6,184 nucleotides of DNA from Acidimicrobium sp. (GTDB lineage: Bacteria; Actinomycetota; Acidimicrobiia; Acidimicrobiales; Ilumatobacteraceae). The position numbers and the translations under genes are program-made. Under the pieces are notes generated by a model. The model ran no database searches and was not told where the DNA came from. It worked only from the letters and a program-made list of their open reading frames with translations. Positions 6,180-6,184 of this stretch are shown piece after piece. The stretch is taken from assembly GCA_003535455.1 (NCBI GenBank), contig DOHD01000167.1, positions 1 to 6,184 on the forward strand. The letters are read 5' to 3'. Within the stretch, counting starts at the first letter, position 1; every line of letters starts with the position of its first letter.

Positions 6180-6184
6180 TTTTT
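6167..6184 (+). terminator. Possible rnpB 3' end: P1 strand followed by a T-run
   Basis: The 3' strand of P1 (6167-6177) is followed by TG and at least five T to the window edge. There is no local hairpin, so if this terminates transcription the stem would be the long-range P1 helix itself. The T-run may continue, or a separate terminator may lie beyond the window. Confidence 0.35.

Noticed and set aside
1..6184. CRISPR array, insertion sequence, tRNA, attachment site or toxin-antitoxin system
   Set aside because: No spaced direct repeats, terminal inverted repeats, cloverleaf or small paired ORFs could be found; the window is filled by five genes and rnpB.

Overview
The window looks like a moderate-GC actinobacterium, most likely an Acidimicrobiia (Ilumatobacter-like) lineage. 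The grounds are the pairing of a glycerol-3-phosphate dehydrogenase with an alkyl-DHAP-synthase-like flavoprotein, a twin-arginine lipoprotein with a ferritin-like fold, a GTG start, TANNNT-type -10 candidates, and an actinobacterial-looking RNase P RNA. The taxonomy is inference and was not tested by any search.

All genes lie on the + strand and are tightly packed. Positions 1-1470 hold the C-terminal ~490 residues of GlpD, whose start lies upstream of the window. Three bases later comes an AGPS-family FAD-binding oxidase (1474-2976). After 28 bases comes an FGGY kinase of the glycerol kinase type with a GTG start (3005-4468). Nineteen bases on is a small cytoplasmic ferritin-like protein (4488-4946). 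It overlaps by ATGA a second ferritin-like protein with a Tat signal and lipobox (4943-5773). The window ends with RNase P RNA, rnpB (about 5805-6179), which closes almost exactly at the window edge.

The first three genes form a coherent glycerol/DHAP module. The kinase would make glycerol 3-phosphate, GlpD would oxidise it to DHAP, and an AGPS-like enzyme would act on acyl-DHAP to give an ether-lipid precursor, if it keeps the known family chemistry. Two points complicate the simple story. The kinase has lost two of the residues that hold glycerol in the E. coli enzyme. The bacterial AGPS-like protein may use another substrate.

The ferritin pair looks like a cytoplasmic plus extracytoplasmic set of related metal-binding four-helix bundles, possibly expressed from its own leaderless promoter. 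The rnpB RNA folds as type A, with the P6 pseudoknot and P19, but has no P18, and it carries a compensated pair change in the catalytic core helix P4. I see no CRISPR array, mobile element, tRNA or phage signal. No gene-free stretch exceeds 33 bases.
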